A stretch of 64,000 nt of DNA from Lumbricus terrestris (GCA_949752735.1 OX457040.1:5432370-5496369); one strand, 5' to 3'. Counted from the stretch's first letter, positions 43,613 to 56,399 are shown. The notes: a model not told the origin generated them from the letters alone. Made by a program: numbers and translations.

Positions 43613-45184
43613 TTAACCCTTATAGGGTCACCGGGGGGTAAAAAAATACCCCCATCTCGGTTTTTCACGGAAATTGTAATCCCTGAAAATAGTTGAAATA
43701 ATCGCTTCTGTGACTTTTCCTAAATATGTTTTATGCACAGAATGCATCCAGTTTCATTAGTTATTCATGCACCCAAATCAGCTAAAAAGTACGAAAATGT
43801 ACCACGTCCTAACTATTTTACTTAGGATTTTTTAAACATAGCATTATGCATGCTTCACACATGAGTGTCTTGCTGTTAAAATGTCTCCTTATCAGTATCT
43901 GGACATTATACTAGAAATCGTTTTGGTTTCATAAAATTGGGATGAAAAAAATGAAATTGTGTACAGCTAATCACGCGAAGTTAACAAGACTTAGTGTAGC
44001 ATCAAGCCCTACTGCTCTCGAAGTGCGATCTTGCCATGTACACTTGAACGCAATTGCATTGACAGCAACAAGGCCTGAATAGGCTGTATACCCTTTATCT
44101 GTCAAGTCATAAAACATTGAAACTATTGATAGATCAAGTTATGAAACATTGAAGTTGGAATATGGCACATAATTATATGTGACACAGGGGCTCAAAACCC
44201 GTCACAAGTCGGCTTTTGACCTTTTGATTTAGTCATATGCTACAATGACCATGCTCTAAAATGCTTTTAACACAATGAAATTATCTTTTTTCTAACACAA
44301 GTTGTGCTCGTTTGATTCTTTCATTAGTTTATAGTGAAAAAATAAAATAAAAAGTTACTGAATATTCATGTCATCCAAGTCTACTGAATCCACTAAGTTA
44401 TTATTCTGACAATTTTCTGGGCATTAGAGGCATATATTCCGAATCAGATAACCCAAACGGCATCAAAATCGGTTCACTACATCGCAAATTAGGGCGAATT
44501 CACAGTCATATACTAAGTTGAAGAATAAACTGCATTCTTTACCCCTCTCGCCTATTTTTTTGGCTTCTAGCGCAATATCTAGGAAGCAAAAAACGACGGG
44601 TTTCGAGCCCCTGCGTCACATATAATGACAGCAATAGTTAAACTGCAGTGTAACCACAGGCTACTAGAAATTTCGACTAGATATGATAATTTCATTGCAT
44701 AATAGGCTCAATGCTACATATAGAATGTGGCTTTCATGAAATTATTTGACCAAGAAATTATTAACTCATATTTTCATTAGACACAGAACTTTACTGATAG
44801 CCAATTCAATAATCTGGCCGCCATTTTATCCCAATTGTGGTTTTCTTGCAGTGCAATATAAGTGACATTGGTTCCATTGCATTCCTTGACCTCGATAATG
44901 TTGATTTAGACTCTGAAATCATGTTTCCATTGCATACATAACTTCACTTATAGCCATTTAAGATTCTGGCCGCCATTTTGTCCGCCATTTTGATTTTCCT
45001 GCAGTGCTGCATATGTTACTTTGGTTCCAGTGCATTCCGCGAACCTTCTATAAATAACTTCTTTTAGTTTTTTACTTAAAAATCGGAGTTTATCACAGGA
45101 ATCATGCGAATCACAGTGGAGGTATTTTTTTACACCCCGGTGACCAAAATCGGTTTTGAAAAATCGTGACCCTATGAGGATTAA
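43613..45184. mobile_element. TTAA element with GGGGGTA palindromes
   Basis: TTAA at 43613 and 45181. Ends CCCTTATAGGGTCACCGGGG and CCCCGGTGACC...GTGACCCTATGAGGA are inverted. Subterminal palindrome-like GGGGGTAAAAAAATACCCCC at 43634-43654. No transposase. A second element is nested at 44172-44626. Confidence 0.8.
44172..44626. mobile_element. Nested 455-bp TIR element
   Basis: Termini ATTATATGTGACACAGGGGC, CTCAAAACCCGTC and the inverse at 44596-44626 (GACGGGTTTCGAGCCCCTGC, GTCACATATAAT), about 32 bp. No clear target duplication, no ORF. Confidence 0.7.
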
Positions 45185-45899
45185 GGCATAGGGCTGGAAG
45201 AAACTTTTGGTGAGGCGCTTTGGCATCAAGTCACAGAGGCACTTAGAGCTTAATTGTCCCCTTTGAGTTCTATCGGTGGATAACTCCATGAAAGACATAA
45301 GATCATCAGGATACAGCGTTCAAACAATGGATATAAATAGGAGGAGTTACCAATGACAGTTTCATGCCATCAGTTTCACCAATGGCGCCCGTTTAACACA
45401 AACGGTGGATTTCAACAGGGTAACAAAATTGGAGGTATCTGAAGTGGTTACACCCCTAGTCGTTGTCATGACCATAAAATAACGTTTCCATTGAACACCT
45501 CATATCCAAAAAAATCGACGTCTGACACCATCTATTACTTTTTTTATTATATATTATCATACGGTACTAGATTTCCATCCATAGATGGCATCATCTTCAA
45601 AGTCTACATTGAGTGTTTGAACAAAAGCAGACATTAACTTTTGCGCCTGACGCTATCGCTACCAGTGCCCACCACCCAACATCAGCCCATCATTAGTTGT
45701 TGCTGACACTAAATCGGTTTATTCACCGAGACATCTGGGTCTCGAAGAACATGCATTTCAATAAATTGATCCCGAAACTAGGCTATCATCTCCAGGTGAT
45801 TTGCTGCCATTTTGTTCTAATTATCTTTCGTGAATTATAGTCTAAACTTATTTTATAAGTTTATTCAACCGCTTATTCATCATAGTCTCTGGCTTATTT
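45185..45899. other. Intergenic DNA, nothing recognised
   Basis: Short frames only; no repeat family was matched. Confidence 0.4.
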
Positions 45900-46175
45900 A
45901 GAATTGCAATATTATTGTCGAAAATGGCATTTAATTATTTCAGGTAATAAGAAATTTCTATAACAATTTTCGGTGTAGCTAGTACTAGAATTCACTCTTT
46001 GTTATTTATTAACATTGACATGGACTTTTAAAAAATTAAAATATTGGCATAAAATATACCCCATAGTCCACTTAGGGTCACAAGATGTCGCCTAAAATGG
46101 AATCGATAAGATCAAATTGGATGTTCAATTTATACACCTTTAATGCGATGCATCCTTTGGCTATATATATTTTGC
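45900..46175 (+). repeat. Diverged duplicate unit, shared with 7850-8145
   Basis: See landmarks at 7850: TAAGAAATTTCTATAACAAT, GTACTAGAATTCAC, TTGACATGGAC, AGTCCACTTAGGGTC, AAGATGTCGC, module 22. Confidence 0.65.
46129..46170 (+). promoter_or_regulatory. PSE-like + TATA module 22
   Basis: TTTATACACCTTTAATGC, 17 nt, TATATATATT. Upstream shared with modules 3 and 4. Confidence 0.6.
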
Positions 46176-47192
46176 GTCATATTACATTTTTGTTCATATT
46201 CTTTAATCCCAAAGCAAAGTTATGGTAAGGAAATAATGATGGTGGTTTCGAGCAAAGAGAAATCAACGCAAATGGACGACAATTATTTGCATGTAGTTCT
46301 TTGTCCTTCCCGTGCAGGTCTGCACATCGGGCAACGATCACGTTGTTTCAGTTGGGTAGAGTTTTTTTACCCGAGGGGTTTGCCAGACCGCCGCGGAGCC
46401 CTCCTCATTCATCCAGACTTTGGACATGCTCAGATCAGGCTATCCAAAGACATCCTTTGGCGGAGTTGAGGAATGATAGGAAAATTTATTTGGCATATTA
46501 CAGCTCAACTGAATTTTGTTTGAGAGAAGACTGTATTATGCAAGGATTTACTTACAAAAAAGTAGTTTGGCACATCGAGAAGATTTTGTGACCAGTTAAT
46601 TACAAAGAACATGCCAATGGACAGAGCTGGTTCTACTGCGCAGGACAAATGAAAGCAAAAGCTGAGTTTTGGCCAAAACAATCCTTGCTCGCAAAACAAG
46701 GAGATCTTGAGCGTATAATGAACGAAGAGAGTCTACATGCTGAAGTCGGCGTTTATTCAGGATTTCAAAGTTATGGTGCACTGCACTATAATTATGCTTT
46801 GATATAGCATACTTTAAAACCGTTTTTCATGTGTCTTAAGAAAGAGAAACGGTCTTTGTTTAATTAAGCGTCGTCGTCCGTCAAAGATCGTTAACGACAT
46901 GATTTCAGTTAGATTTTCTGTCAAATTCTTATATACAATGAGGCTGCAGAATTCCAATCCGTATGCGTTCGCCGACCCTCTCTTCCGGGACGTTGGATTT
47001 TGGTTTATTATAAAACGTTATCCGTCTTTCATTTATATATCATGTGTTACAAATGCTTCACGGGTGTCTGAGGAAGCGAAAGCGGGTTGTGTTTTATCCT
47101 CATACGAACAACGGGTCTGGCTTTCATATATCTGGTGCATTATATTTTCTTGTTGCTATGCAATAAACATTGGAGACAGTGTATATGTTGTT
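46176..47192. other. Intergenic DNA with unassigned frames
   Basis: A GC-rich patch (46310-46460) and a 149-codon frame from 46899 are present, but no family motif, signal peptide or domain is recognisable, and the latter frame runs into a SINE. R2-like CGTCAAAGATCGTTAACGAC at 46877. Confidence 0.35.
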
Positions 47193-47230
47193 TTCACACC
47201 TTTAGGTGTGTTGTTTCTGATATTATGTAT
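47193..47230 (+). promoter_or_regulatory. Palindromic PSE-like module 23
   Basis: CACACCTTTAGGTGTG is nearly self-complementary, so a box exists on both strands. On the plus strand TTATGTATT follows after about 17 nt; on the minus strand TATATACAC lies at a similar distance. Confidence 0.45.
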
Positions 47231-47332
47231 TCCGATTATTACACTACACGGCATAATTATGACTGTATTTATTCTTAATGGCCATGAGACAAGGCAAAAA
47301 ACCATTTGCATTGATAGATGGAATAGTTTGTG

Positions 47333-47560
47333 TGGCGCGGTGGTCTAGTGGTGGCGTCGTTGCCTTGAAGCCGGAAGGTTCGAGGTTCGAATCCACCTCG
47401 CCGCGTAAGGACCTTGGGCAAGTCCTTCACTCGCAATTGCTCAGCGCTTCGGCGTGAAACTCCGATGCAGTGTCCGCTCTGCATTCGGGAGCGCCTCTGA
47501 GTAGAGAGAGCTTGAAGGGGCGCTATAACAAGTGCACATACATACATACATACATAGTTG
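47333..47560 (+). repeat. tRNA-derived SINE, best copy
   Basis: tRNA-like head with A box (GCGCGGTGGTCTAGTGGTGG) and B box (GAGGTTCGAATCCACC), the internal Pol III promoter. The body has CAAGTCCTTCACTCGCAATT, GCTCAGCGCTTCGGCGTGAA, GTGTCCGCTCTGC and GGAGCGCCTCTGAGTAGAG. It ends GGGGCGCTATAACAAGTGCA plus a CATA tail. The 3' end resembles the end of the L2-like LINE (GAGCGCCTCTGAGTAG...GGGGCGCTATA), its probable mobilising partner. Acceptor stem pairing is poor, so it is not a functional tRNA. Confidence 0.92.
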
Positions 47561-47776
47561 TTATAATAATTATGTACAGTTTTGTTCGATTCATTTCTCA
47601 CAGCAAGTTTTATTGTGGATATGCAAGGTGAATTCATAATTTCCAAACGATTTAAAGCCAACGTTAACAATTGTTAACGTGACCGGGTTCGACTAGAGAC
47701 ACTAGACCTTCTCGTTGTGGACATCTTCAAGCTGTTCTCTGTTACCATTCTGATGACTTTTCGTTCCCTGTTTTGG

Positions 47777-47862
47777 ATGGATCCGATTTGACCAGGGTCT
47801 ATGACAAGAGAAGCCGTTACCCTGGACAGAAATTTGTTTGGCATACTACAGCAAATTAATAA
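47777..47862 (+). repeat. R1 hairpin repeat, copy h
   Basis: ATGGATCCGATTTGACCAGG, GTCTATGACAAGAGAAGCCG, TTACCCTGGACAGAAATTTG; hairpin arms are intact. Confidence 0.8.
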
Positions 47863-48071
47863 CTTAACAGTATACGTATTTTATATTAAAATGACATAGC
47901 AAATGTTTGTTCGTGTTTCTAAACTTGCAAAAACTATATATTCGATAGGTTTAGGCGTACTTGACTAATTTAAAGTTGAAAATTGTTATGGACTCTATAA
48001 ATCATGACCAATCGCCCATGTGACGAGTCGTCCTATGACCAATCGTCCGTATACGTCCAGGAGACGGCTGA

Positions 48072-48260
48072 TACCTTTCGTTGCATGTCAACCAGCTGCA
48101 ACAGCCCAACGACAGCGCATCTCCTACAGAGTTGCTGCACTTGTTTGGCGATGCCTTCTTGATTGTGCTCCATCATACCTGTCTAGCCTTTGTCGACCTG
48201 TCTCCGACCTTGCAGCCCGTCGAGCTCTTCGCTCTGCAGCAACGGGTGAGATGTTACGGC
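48072..48260 (+). pseudogene. L2/CR1-like LINE RT fragment
   Basis: AQRQRISYRVAALVWRCLLD, CAPSYLSSLCRPVSDLAARR, ALRSAATGEM: same family as 36519-36991, cut at the 3' side next to module 24. Confidence 0.88.
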
Positions 48261-48263
48261 AAT

Positions 48264-48302
48264 TTAGACACCTTTAAAAACAATTATATATGCAATTATA
48301 TA
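48264..48302 (+). promoter_or_regulatory. PSE-like + TATA module 24
   Basis: TTTAGACACCTTTAAAAAC, 17 nt, TATATATG; a TTAA element is inserted immediately downstream. Confidence 0.55.
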
Positions 48303-48323
48303 TGCAATTATATAATTATATAA

Positions 48324-49520
48324 TTAACCCTCAAGTGACCAACTGGGGTCCCAGGCGACCCCAGCACCGTTTCGACTCGTGTTACTTTTTTGCTATCCAA
48401 TATTTTTTAACGACGTTTTATGAATTTGTCACATGGTCATCGCTCACTATTTACGTATAATTAAATCCGGTTTAACTTTTACGGTTATTTTTTAAATATG
48501 AAATATCTAGTGGGGTCCCGCAGGACTCCAGCTTTATGATGATTTTTCGTATGGAACCGAACGCCACTTTATGCAAAGATATCATAACAGCGAGAATTGG
48601 TCCAGTACAATTTAGTGCAAAAGAAGCAATACAGAAAATTCTGGACTACAGGGACGTTGGAAAATATGATAGCACGAAAAATGACCATGTCCAGGACACA
48701 ATTTCGTGCATCATGAAGTACCGGTACATGAAATTTTATAACAACACAATTGAGCAGAAAACACTTTTCATATAATCTCGGAAAGATTGAACAACGACGA
48801 AGTTACTGCTTTCCGTGACATCAGAAAAGTGTTTTCTGTTCAATCGCCAAAGTTTTTTTTCTTGGTACAGATCTGTGAATGGATGAGGTTACCGTGACAG
48901 GTGTAACTTCAGGCAGTACATAAAGTCCAAACCTGCAAACTTTGATATCAAGGGGATCCGGACAATACTCCGCCCATTACCCCTGCCATTACCCCCAACC
49001 ATTACCTCTGTTTGTTTACATTTAGGTCCATTGTATAAATGTATATATGTATGTACGTTTGTTTGTATGCATGTATTTATGTACATACCTACATACATGC
49101 ACTGGACCTACATGCAAACAGACGGGGGTAATGGCGGGGGTAATGTCCTATGGGGTAATGGTGGGGGTAATGACAGGGGTCATGGGCCGGAGGGGTAATG
49201 TCCTATACCCCTTTTAAATCCATGCAAAATCATAGTCCTACTTCCTCGCTATGGCTTATCCCGCGTGTTAGCTGCTTTGTAAGGCGTCCTTGTAACGGGA
49301 TGGTTGTGTTACTGCGCTATATAAATTGTCCTGATTATTGTTATTATTATTATTACTAACTCATAGAAACTACTGACATTGCTTATTTAAGCAATTTACA
49401 TATGTTACCTTTTACAATATTGACGCATCAAGCAATGGACGCGTTATTAATTATTGGGGTCCCACGGGACCCCAGTTGGTCATATTAAGGAGCAAAATAT
49501 GTTGGTCGCATGAGGGTTAA
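48324..49520. mobile_element. TTAA element with GGGGTCCC palindromes, copy 1
   Basis: TTAA at both ends; left CCCTCAAGTGACCAACTGGG, right GGGACCCCAGTTGGTCATAT...GCATGAGGG. Palindrome of the type GGGGTCCCNNGGGACCCC near each end and a related one at 48512-48530. The centre has G-rich GGGGGTAATG repeats, a short TATG array and a LINE/SINE 3' end (GCGCTATATAAATTGTCCTG). Inverted relative to copy 2 at 60713. Confidence 0.85.
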
Positions 49521-49920
49521 CGCCAATGTAAAATATGACGATGAAATATAAACGGATTGAAAACAATTATTGTATCGGAAATTGAAGATCTGTCCTTGCG
49601 GTGCTTCTCAGCGCTTATTGGTGGTTTCAGGAACTTTCAGCGTCTGGAACGTTGCGACTAATATCGCGCTTCGTCTTGAAAAAAACCTGCAAGGTATTTG
49701 AATTGGTAAAAGAACAAACGGATCCGAAACAACCAATATTTTCAGATGCAGTGCTGTTCACAGGCATTGATGCACACAGCGACCTAATTTTCTCAACCTC
49801 GGCGTAAATGCACGGAGAGCCAGTCCTCTATCTCGCTGTCTTATCCTCTCACCACCATAATTATCTTCCGTCAAGCAGCTTATAATTATGACTAGGATCA
49901 CAAGTGAAGCAGAAATTCAG
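49521..49920 (+). repeat. Diverged duplicate segment, shared with 58787-59020
   Basis: Starts directly at the TTAA of the preceding element. Shared: TAAAATATGACGAT, GAAGATCT, GCTTCTC, CTGCAAGGTATTTGAATTGG, AAAGAACAAACGGATC, ACAATATT. Confidence 0.75.
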
Positions 49921-50225
49921 CCAACTTAACTATTAGTACCTAGAACGTCGTCAAACTTTGGTGATGTAACATTTTCTTATGAGGGCCATCAATGGTGATA
50001 CCATAAATTCATTGACTGGTGCCAGTACTAACCGACGATGAAGTAGGAGGGCAACTATTTCACATCATTTTTTGTTATGACAGAACCGACCTGGCTAACA
50101 GTTGGACCATTATAGTCATTAGTCAATGTATGAACTTTGAGAGTGTGATGTCAATGATAACTGTAACAAGACGCAGTTAAGTATACATGTATGTTGCTAC
50201 AGTAATATATAAATATATATATATG
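49921..50225. other. Intergenic DNA
   Basis: No element was identified apart from an R2-SINE-like GGTGCCAGTACTAACCGACG, GGAGGGC near 50018. Confidence 0.35.
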
Positions 50226-50475
<250 letters not shown>

Positions 50476-50884
50476 TCCGTTCTGTAGCTGCGCTTTTAGA
50501 GGAGCTTCGTCAGTTTTTCATTTCATTGAATCAAATCATAATCACCCTTCACAAGAAACTACATCGAAATCTGTTATTTGTGTACTGAGGATTATTATGA
50601 TATGAGAATTATCTGTTGGTTGAGTGATAATATACACACCCTAAGATAGGTCCATACTTAATTTATAAAAGCCAGTCGCATTAAGTTTTATCAACTTTAT
50701 CCGGCTCTGGTAAGAATTAGATCACTAAGACTGTGTAATATTTTCTCTCATCAAATTCCCTGTTTATCATAAGACGTCAGTGAATAATCCCTTCTAACTT
50801 TATGCAGCGTACGTGTATACGCGATGGCACGTTGTTAGAGAAATTTATGATTTGGTGCTAACGGCCAGCAACTTTGGATAATAA

Positions 50885-50975
50885 TTGATGGATGGATGGA
50901 TCCGTTTTGACCAGGGTCTATGACAACATAAGATTGCTCAGCATATTACAGCACTTAAGACCAAGGTACTGAACC
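50885..50975 (+). repeat. R1 hairpin repeat, copy i
   Basis: GATGGATGGATGGATCCGTT, TTGACCAGGGTCTATGACAA, CTCAGCATATTACAGCACTT; the second hairpin arm is deleted. It shows the GGAT-repeat tail best. Confidence 0.7.
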
Positions 50976-51003
50976 AGTCTTTTAATAAGTAATTGAACCT
51001 GAA

Positions 51004-51042
51004 TTAGACACCTTAAATAAGTGTGGTTATTGTATTATAATA
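51004..51042 (+). promoter_or_regulatory. PSE-like + TATA module 25
   Basis: TTAGACACCTTAAATAAG, about 16 nt, TATTATAATA. Confidence 0.55.
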
Positions 51043-51069
51043 GCTATTCACCTCACGGGCAATTTATTC

Positions 51070-51533
51070 ATTTGATTGTCTGACGTATGATATCTGCTCA
51101 TGGGTTTCCAATAGATCCGACTACCCTCCAGCCCATCTTAAATACTTCGGCTAGACTCGTCGCACGCTTTCCTCGAATTTCTCACATTGCCACTTCAATT
51201 CATGAAGTCTTGCGCTGTCTCCCTGTCAACTCTCGGATCCAATATATAGGATCATCATTCTGGATCCCAAATTCCAACTTGGTTTTGTCTTCAAATTTCT
51301 CTCCTAAAACAATTCATATAAGCCTCTCTCTGCAACATCTGTTCGCCCCTTGCTCTACCGGCCGACTTTATCTCTTTGTCCATCGCGTTCGATTGTGTCT
51401 CGACTCAGAGCCGAGCTTTTACCGTTATAGATCTCTCCACATGGAATGGCATTCCCCAACTTCTACGAGCTTAATAATTCATGTATGGGATCTTCCCTGC
51501 ATCCTATCGATCTTTCAAGACTTTGCGAAATGA
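51070..51533 (+). pseudogene. LINE RT C-terminal fragment, strongly diverged
   Basis: LQPILNTSARLVARFPRISH, ATSIHEVLRCLPVNSRIQY: the QN.AARLV...H.TP...LHWLPV..RI.YK block of L2/CR1 LINEs. Downstream codons lose the pattern. Confidence 0.75.
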
Positions 51534-52151
51534 CAAGCAATGATTCAAATGCGAATTAATGTATTTGATGGGCTGACAATGACATTAACCGTAGATGCAG
51601 TATTATGACGAAGCTGAACCTTAGATGCCCTTGATGCCACTAATATAATCTGTGACACAAAATAATACATTATTAAACTAACGTGAGGCATAATTGTAAT
51701 AATTGTCAATGCGACAGTTATAATATTATGTGCAGGAATGTGCTACCGTAAATTACGGTCGATTGAAGTTGCTTCAAAAAGAGAACTCAAAGTAGATTTA
51801 TTCAGCGCATGATAAAAAGTGTTACTGACTGTTTAAAAATAGCCTCATTAAAATAATTATGCACGTTGTACCACTGATGTTCACAGTTATTGGGTTTTTC
51901 TTAATTTTAAGAATCATTGGATGCGACCATTAAACACCGTCTTCGTTCTTTCTGTCCATTTGCTTTGTATAATGGGAGGAATTGCTTAGGTTTATGGAAA
52001 TGAAGTATTTCGGGCATGAATGTTTATGAACAGCTGATCATATAATTATAACCAATAATAACCGATGTGGAAGATTGACGATGTTCTATAAAAAATATAT
52101 TATAAAATAAACTGAGCAGTTACCGTAACAAATCATTTTGAAACGTTTTAT
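51534..52151. other. AT-rich intergenic DNA
   Basis: No element or frame recognised. Confidence 0.4.
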
Positions 52152-52190
52152 CGACACACCTTTAATTTAATTTTATCAGTGTTATTTATA
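52152..52190 (+). promoter_or_regulatory. PSE-like + TATA module 26
   Basis: CGACACACCTTTAATTTAA, about 15 nt, TTATTTATATT. R2-type SINE 100 bp downstream. Confidence 0.5.
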
Positions 52191-52269
52191 TTTTCCTGAG
52201 GTCAAAGTTGTATTATGCATCAAATCTCTTGCGGCTGAGGTGATGAGTTTCGGGAACCAGACAAACTAA

Positions 52270-52345
52270 ACAACTCAAGCAGATCCATTATCACGGTCTT
52301 TGCTACCACACAGTGGCGTTAAACTGCAAATACAACAACAACAGT
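52270..52345 (+). repeat. R2-type SINE-like 3' end
   Basis: CACGGTCTTTGCTACCACAC, AGTGGCGTTAAACTGCAAAT, then ACAACAACAACAG as tail. Confidence 0.6.
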
Positions 52346-52399
52346 TACTACCCATTATTATATGAGTATCGAGGACATTAATTTTGCCTTTCAATGAAA

Positions 52400-53176
52400 A
52401 ACTGCGAGACCATACATCACAAAAACTGCAGAAGCTAATATAATTAAAAGATACGATTATAAATTTTGGCATCGTTAAAAAAAATCATATCTCCATATGA
52501 ATGTCACTTCGCGTAAGCCTGTGATATAGAGCAGTGCATAAGATGTTAAACTCGTAAAAATGAGTCATACACTCTCGGGTGCGTCGGACTGCAGACTGGT
52601 CGAGAGTGAGGGCGACAATAATCAACTTTGTTTACATGTATACGGAGGTAGCTAAACAAAAACTTCAGTGGAATACCTGAATGGGCTAAAAAAAAAATCC
52701 TTTCAGTCAAAAGATGGTGTCAATGATTAAATTCCAACTGATATTATTATGTCGTAACTTAATTCTGTTATTGCCAAACACTGAATATAACAGACCATGA
52801 AGGAACATAGTTTAGACATAAATTCTTCAAAAGGAGGCATATTGTTGAAAAAAATCAGTTATTCGTTTAGTTGTAATAAATTATAACTATGTAAGTTTGC
52901 ATGTGTTGTATATTGTCTGGTCCCAGATCGCTTTGCTTGTTAAATAGTAGATTATTCTTTATAGTCATAGGGAAATGTTTTGATGGTGAGACCATAATTC
53001 AGTACAGTAGATGAGTGACAAATAAGAATACCAATTATTAGTATTTTCATTTGTCCCTCATCTTCTGCGTCTTGTTTCTTGCTGTCTTACGACACTGCGA
53101 CATCAGGTTGTCCTCGTTCTTAGTACAACCGTGTATTAGACAAATAAATTACGACGACAAAATAAATTATAGCATA
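52400..53176. other. AT-rich intergenic DNA
   Basis: No coding frame or repeat family recognised. CGCTTTGCTTGTTAAATAG and CATCTTCTGCGTCTTGTTTC recall other unit landmarks weakly. Confidence 0.35.
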
Positions 53177-53217
53177 AAAATTATAGTTAACATAATATAC
53201 AGTTAAAGGTGTTTAAG
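53177..53217 (-). promoter_or_regulatory. PSE-like + TATA module 27
   Basis: Minus strand: TTAAACACCTTTAACTG, 16-17 nt, TATAATTTTTA. Confidence 0.55.
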
Positions 53218-53389
53218 TTGAGATTTCTGAGCTACGTTATATGGACTTCCTCGGCCGTTGATGTGAACCATTCGTCATCTTATGAATTGCTTTGGTACTC
53301 AGATGTCAGATCAGGAATATATTTGATTATGAGTATGTTCCGTTTGGGGGCCTCTGCAATAATAGTCTGATGGATTTAATAATAGAATT

Positions 53390-53702
53390 GCTCAATCTCC
53401 TCATCTGAACAGTCAACATGCACAGTGACATGCACAGGCCGGTCAGTACAGACCAGTGGAGAGAGTCGGGGTAGAGAGCGTGGGACACATACGGGCATTG
53501 ACCCAGGTTGTCCTTCGTGCCTCTCTCCCAATATTCTCTTCATCAGACAAGGTGGTCTAGCTGGTTCAAGATGTTAATGGTATGGACCTGCAGACCGGAC
53601 AGGTTGAAGATGGGCAACATGACGCGAGACAGACTCAAACAGAGAGTGGCGCCGGACACCTACGGGCGTTTAGCCCAAGGATTTAGATGATGATGATGAA
53701 CA
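53390..53702 (+). pseudogene. LINE C-terminal fragment with GAT tail
   Basis: Last codons RLKQRVAPDTYGRLAQGFR and stop, then GATGATGATGAAC. An older partial repeat of the same C-terminus (GTGGGACACATACGGGCATT) lies at 53482, so the end is duplicated. Confidence 0.65.
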
Positions 53703-53962
53703 GTCAACAGTTGGCGCGTAACATTGCATCATTGTGATGTCACTTGGTTTTGCCACAAAGGTGACTGTTATTAACATGTTGCTCACTGGGTTATAGGATG
53801 TTATTTTATTCTTCTCCTTCTCTTTATTCATCCGAATCTGTTGCTTCACTTCTTCTCCGGGTTTAACGACATATTCCGGCCGCATGAGACGGCTGGGGCT
53901 ACTGTAGAAGTCTACGATTTACATCGAAAATGACTTACATTTAATGTGGGCACAAAGGAATA

Positions 53963-54006
53963 CTTTATATACATTTATTTTAAAACAAAAATTAAGGTGT
54001 TTAAAG
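53963..54006 (-). promoter_or_regulatory. PSE-like + TATA module 28
   Basis: Minus strand: TTTAAACACCTTAATTT, about 18 nt, TATATAAAG. Confidence 0.5.
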
Positions 54007-54255
54007 AGAGGTCGATCAACAGCGGCCTGTGTGAAAGATTTGCCTTTAGATACATGTACATTATGATAAGTTACATTGCGCCCTTTTTAGAGATCTTTTC
54101 AGAGATACATAGTCCCGTCAATTATAATGCCCCGTCAAAACAGCCCCGATATAATCACCCACCGACTCAACTGTCCCGTAAAAACGTTCATCGACAAAAT
54201 AGCCCCGTCGAAATAACCACTGCAGTGACAAGATGTCTATAAATACCTGAGTTAC

Positions 54256-54600
<345 letters not shown>

Positions 54601-54885
54601 TGCATTGCAGCGTTTGAGAACAACGTGTAGGTTTATGATTGTATCTGGCGATGAAGATTTGGAGGAAGACGAGTCTTGTGGTTGTAGGTATGCGACTATG
54701 TAGCGGTCATATGTAACGGTTCAATGCGCCGTCATCCGAACAACCAAAGCAGTTACAATTGCGTTTGCATAAACATTAAAATAATGAACCACTTAATAAG
54801 TATGTTTCATCATTTTAGTTGCTGGATTTTACAGTCATGTTCGAAGAAAGGCAACCAATTATATAGAACAATTATAGTGTTAGTC

Positions 54886-54926
54886 ACTTATAATATATAT
54901 GTGCTTCTAACTAAAGGTGTGCAATT
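54886..54926 (-). promoter_or_regulatory. PSE-like + TATA module 29
   Basis: Minus strand: TTGCACACCTTTAGTTAG, 16 nt, TTATAAGTG. Confidence 0.5.
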
Positions 54927-56399
54927 TCAATGTGTTAATTTAGTTAGAAACCAGTGTATACTGACGTCGTGTGATTTCGAGGAAGAACTTGGCCTGTGAT
55001 ACAATATCGAAATAATCCGCAGCTTATTTCACCTTATTAGCAAACAATGATGTCCAACATTATTGATCGTTGATTTCAATAGAAAAATAATATTCATATT
55101 CAAATCACATCGTAGAAATTTTCTGTGAAATTGCGTTAGATCCCAGGTAACAGAGGCATTTATACAGGATTTCAAAGTCGGGGGTTGTGTACAACCTGAA
55201 ATATGATGTGATTTGGAAATGGCCAAAAAGATAAACTTACCCACTTACTTTGATAAAATTTTACACGATAATTGCACGTTATTATTTAGACACCGTTTTG
55301 CCAACCTGTTTCTGCTCATTAAAGAAATATACATAACGCTACTCAACAGTGGCGGATCCAGAACGTTTCGAAGGGGGGGGGCCAAAGAAATTCTGGGCTG
55401 GGGTCGGAATTTTTTTTTTGATCTTTCGCTGAAAATCTGATGAACTTTTTTAGTCGTTTTTGGCCGAAACCAGAGTTTAATTTAGCCCCCTCCTCTGGGG
55501 GGATTGAGGTTTCCGTATGGGTAGATAACTAACCGTCTGAAGACAATCATGAGGCGCGCAGCGCCGAGAGTGGTAGGGGAGGGGTGTGGGGAGGGGATAA
55601 GCCCGTCCCCACCAGAAACTTTTTGAATTTTCACATTGCAATGGTAGCATTTTAAGCTGTTATCTTAACAAAATAGCTGTACTTTTCAGTGCTTAAAAGA
55701 GTGCCATAAGGTCTCAATAAATATAGACTTTACTTAAAAACTTCTTTCCCGAAAATTAGATGTTCTTTTTTAAGTAATCCGCCGGAAATCTTCAAAAAGG
55801 GTGTTCAATTTTCCTTCCCAAAAAACTTATGACATTTTTTGGTCATCCGTGCGAAATCTTAAAAAAGGTGTTAAATTTTTCGTCTAAAAAGAGTGATGAC
55901 TTTTTAGTCTTCCGTGCGAAATTTTCAAAAAAGGTGTTCAATTTCGCATCCCAAAAAACAGATCCGGGCGAAATCTTAAAAAGTTGTTTAATTTTTTGTC
56001 TAAAAAGAGTGATGACTTTTTAGTCTTACGTGCGAAATTTTCAAAAAAAGTGTTCAATTTAGAATCCAAAAAAACCGATGACTTTTTGTAGTCATCCGTG
56101 CGAAATCTTAAAAAAGGTGTATAATTTTTCGACTAAAAAGAGTGATTACTTTTTATTCTTCAGTGCGAAATTTTCAAAAAGGTGTTTAATTTCGCATCCC
56201 AAAAAACTGATGACTTTTTGTAGTCATCCCTGCGAAATATTAAAAAAGGTGTTTAATTTTTCGTATGAAAAGAGTGATGACTTTTAGTTTTCCGTGCGAA
56301 ATTTTCAAAAAAAGGTGTTCAATTTAGAATCCCAAAAAACTGATGACTTTTTGTAGTCATCCGTGCGAAACCTTAAAAAAGGTGTTTAATTTTTCGTCT

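Noticed and set aside
46899..47348. 149-codon hydrophobic frame as a membrane protein gene
   Set aside because: No recognisable family; it overlaps a promoter-like module and runs into a SINE.
47333..47407. Functional tRNA gene
   Set aside because: A and B boxes are present, but acceptor and anticodon stems pair poorly and the sequence continues into a SINE body repeated elsewhere.
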